Positions 61,512-64,000 of a DNA stretch of 64,000 bases are shown here, piece by piece. Origin of the DNA: Atriophallophorus winterbourni (lineage: Eukaryota > Platyhelminthes > Trematoda > Plagiorchiida > Microphallidae); the NCBI GenBank assembly GCA_013407085.1, contig JACCGJ010019479.1:1-64000 (forward strand), read 5' to 3'. Under the pieces are notes generated by a model. That model searched no databases and was not told the DNA's origin. It worked only from the letters and a program-made list of their open reading frames with translations. A program made the position numbers and the translations under genes. Every line of letters begins with the position of its first letter. Within the stretch, counting starts at the first letter, position 1.

Positions 61512-62297
61512 TCAGCCCGAAGAAATACGGATCGGTCGGAAGAGTGAGCCAAATTGGCCGCTACTCGAAGCATTCTCCATTTCTTTAGCTAAACATTTCC
61601 AATACGTGTTGCGATCGTGCCTGTCAGAACGCGTGGCTTGTCGTCTGTGGCTGCGGCGCGCTGACGATCCCGACAACCGCGCTTCGCGAGCTTTGCCAAA
61701 TAACCTCAGGGTTTCCTCGGATAGCCAGTCTTTCCGTTTTCGGTAAGTCATCCCGATCTCCGCTATTGAGGCTCGTTGTAACGCTGATTTCAGATGATTC
61801 CATTGTGAGTCAACTGAAGCATTGGATTCGTCCGAAACTTCAAATATAGTTAGCTCGGAGGCAAAATAATTGGATAGAGCGAGACGCTTTTCACGGTCAT
61901 TCAAAGACGCTGTGTTAATTCGTTTAGTAGGGCGGGGTCTCGAACGAGAGTTGAGGTGAATTTTGATTCTCGCACGCAGCAAGACGTGATCTGTACCGCT
62001 GGCGTTGTCAGTCTCCGCACCACGATAAGTCCTACAGTCCTTAACAGATGAGATACAGCGCGGGCGGACCAAAATATGATCCAGCTGGTGTGCAGTGCGT
62101 CCATCGTTAGAATACCATGTTAATAAGTGCCTCCTAGGATGCTGAAAGCGCGTGTTCGTCACTGTAAGACGGTTAAAGCTGGCGAAATTAAGCACGCGCT
62201 CAACATTTTCGCAACGTGTTCCAAGACTGAAATTGTCAATAATCAGCTGAGTATTATCTTCCGGCGCTCCTGTACGGGCATTCCAGCATTTCAGCAT
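61512..62297 (-). pseudogene. RTE-2 endonuclease C-terminal half and linker
   Basis: 261 open codons. QLDHILVR and GTDHVLLRARI are the C-terminal motifs of APE-type endonucleases, with the catalytic D-H pair. The linker is rich in basic residues (RKRKDWLSEETLRLFGKARE). It stops at 61512 before the RT. Confidence 0.82.
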
Positions 62298-63395
62298 GTT
62301 GCTAAATCGGCAGGCGCCACCCCAGGTACGTGTTGATGCTCCATTATCAAAAACAATGGCAGAAACTAGAGGAGTTCCCTAAGGATCAGTCCTTGGTCCT
62401 ATCCTCTTTCTGGTTTACGTCACTGAAGTACCGGAACGTTTTCGATGTAACATTTCGCTATTTGCGGACGACATCAAGATATGGCGTTGCATCCGCAGCC
62501 CAGAAGACTGTCTGCTATTACAAAAAGATCTAGATAAGCTGCACAGCTGGTCGTTGAAGGACCAACTGCAGTTTAACTTCAACAAATGCAGGATCATGAA
62601 TGTGGAGAATCGAGTAGAGTTCACATATTATATAAGTTCGCATGTCCATGAAAATTGCAGCGGAAAAAAGATTTGGGTTTCTGGATATGCTCCAGTTTAA
62701 AAACCTCATTTCAAACCAACACTGCCCTTAAAAAACAACACGTGTCCTAAATCTACTCAAACGGGTATTTGGGAAATTGTCGCTCAAGATAATCTCAAGG
62801 ATCATGAATAACTACTTGAGACCAGTCATGGAATACGGTGTGCAGTCATGGTCTCATTGGCTCAAGATGGATGTTGAACTTATGCAGCCAATCTATCACC
62901 GCTCAACAAAACTTGTTCTCAGCATACGAAACAAACCTTATAAAGAAAGGATAGCTCAACTGAATCTGTTCGACTTTCCCCATCGACGAATCAGAGGAGA
63001 TCTTACCTTACTTTACAAAACATTCCATACTCCGAACCATCTCTTACAGAATTTATTCACGCGAAATGATACGAGAAATTATCGGACCCATGAATATGTT
63101 CTGGTGGTACCCCATTCCATTCTGAACTGTAGAAGATATTTTAACTCTGTCAGTGTCTTTCTACTTGGAACAGTTTACATTTAACCGTTGCTCACTCAAC
63201 TAGCTTGCATGAATTTAAAACGAAATTAGACGAATTTTTATTGATTTATCTGTTTCCCGAACACTTATATACTGTTAAATCTGATTCGTTATATTGTTTA
63301 TATATTTACATTTCAAATTTGACCCTCCTATAGCGGTTATTAGGCTTTTTGCTTTTTAGACCATTACAACCTTGAATTACCCTCAACAGTCAAGA

Positions 63396-64000
63396 AGATT
63401 CAAGATTCAAGAATTTCATGGTCACAAAAAAGAACCTAGCTTCACAATTACCATATCATAGAAAATATTCGTTCAATAAGAGGTATAAAAACAACAATTA
63501 AACGATGTCGCTGGAGTCAAGTAATATGCTTTCCCTGAGTCAATAAACAGGCATCGTCAAATCGTTATGTAACAAATAAGTGTCCAAGTTTCAAGTGAAT
63601 GTTTTGATACAGGGAGAGTTGATAATTGCTTCGGGAAGGGCATTCCACAGGAAACAGACACGTACCGAATAGAAATATCGGCGACAGTTAGTACGGGTAT
63701 GGGGAATTTGTAGTGCCGCTGAGTGGCTACGTGTAATTCATGAATCACGGTATTTGAACAAATATTTGAGTGGATGATCTGGAGTATTCAATATTTTGTA
63801 TGTAACGATAACGTCACTTCGAAGTCTACGTTGAAGGGGATTGGGGAGCTTTAGCTTTTTCAACCTTTCCTCGTATGTAAGGTCTCGAAAACCACACACG
63901 AGTTTGGTTGCACGATGATATATCTTGTCAAGCAAGAATATATCTTTTTTCATCCACGGAGTCCATGCTTGCGATGCATGTTCCATTGTGGGAATTAAGT
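63396..64000 (-). mobile_element. CR1-R, CR1 3' end, continues beyond the window
   Basis: The 3' end AAGATTCAAGATTCAAG (63395-63411) is followed by C-terminal coding: 63748-63557 (LHVATQRHYKFPIPVLTVAD) and 63986-63738 (MEHASQAWTPWMKKDIFLLD, YHRATKLVCGFRDLTYEERL). It matches the C-terminal segment of CR1-D, so the same subfamily. Confidence 0.85.

Larger units (their letters stand above)
59767..62321 (-). mobile_element. RTE-2, RTE-clade element inserted in CR1-P
   Basis: About 2.55 kb. 3' end at the left with AGTAAAAG-type repeats (59767-59780, read on the - strand). Endonuclease C-terminal half 62297-61512 (LTWYSNDGRTAHQLDHILVR, ASGTDHVLLRARI), RT 61260-60309 (WGTSLLIPILKNGNASLCGN, YRGIGLIDIAAKV, RQGC, LEYADDIVIL, MVNTFRYLGSSM). 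It is 5'-truncated within the endonuclease. Confidence 0.9.
59641..63372 (+). mobile_element. CR1-P, CR1 split by RTE-2
   Basis: The first part (59641-59766) encodes SKAFDRVDHTLLLRKLEMLG to LTNRTT; the second (62322-63372) continues directly with VRVDAPLSKTMAETRGVP, FADDIKIW (62460), PYKERIAQLNLFDFPHRRIR (62940) and the 3' end near 63370. Removing RTE-2 restores the CR1-K-like sequence. A TAA follows RGVP at 62380. Confidence 0.88.

Noticed and set aside
1..64000. CRISPR arrays, bacterial operons, rRNA or tRNA genes
   Set aside because: No direct-repeat and spacer pattern, no tRNA cloverleaf or rRNA segment seen by eye; the sequence is clearly eukaryotic. A tRNAscan run would be needed to exclude decayed tRNAs.

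Overview
This is eukaryotic DNA with no bacterial-style operons. Most of it is old retrotransposon sequence. The element mix suggests an invertebrate, and I would guess a flatworm (possibly a trematode), but the sequence does not prove this. The mix comprises CR1-clade non-LTR elements whose ORF1 carries a PHD-type zinc finger, RTE-clade non-LTR elements, Penelope-like elements (PLEs) with GIY-YIG endonuclease, gypsy-like gag fragments, and several families of short repeats carrying hammerhead ribozymes.

The main host gene is hidden. Eight small exons on the + strand, from 22516 to 58364, splice into one 388-codon frame encoding a type II membrane glycosyltransferase of family GT8 (LARGE/xylosyltransferase-like). 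It has an N-terminal membrane anchor, a DVD metal-binding motif, an N-S-G motif, a P-C-x-W-N-V-Q block and a late metal-binding His. The first seven exons end in phase 0 except exon 7, which ends in phase 1 and joins exon 8 in register. The seven introns, up to 13 kb long, hold much of the transposon load.

Layout. 1-1095: PLE on the - strand with a hammerhead motif. 1100-13118: CR1 copies A-E, including a full-length copy (4126-8690, - strand) with an intact ORF1; copy E is split by a small LTR element (11084-11945) with a GCATA target duplication. 13115-14010 and 18601-19090: 242-bp hammerhead repeats, the second in tandem. 14640-15070: PLE reverse transcriptase remnant. 15470-15577: gypsy gag stump. 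15587-20998: CR1 copies. 20999-22515: region upstream of the GT8 gene. 22516-58364: GT8 gene, with CR1 copies I, J, L, K, N, M and O, RTE-1, a PLE with target-site duplication and a second hammerhead repeat family in its introns. 59146-64000: CR1 copies Q, P and R, with RTE-2 (59767-62321) inserted into CR1-P.

Nearly all element proteins are broken by stops, frameshifts or truncation, so the elements look inactive as copies. The most intact are CR1-C ORF1 (464 codons), the CR1-K reverse transcriptase ORF (463 codons) and the CR1-H reverse transcriptase ORF. Element boundaries are estimates from homology between copies inside the window unless a target duplication is stated.
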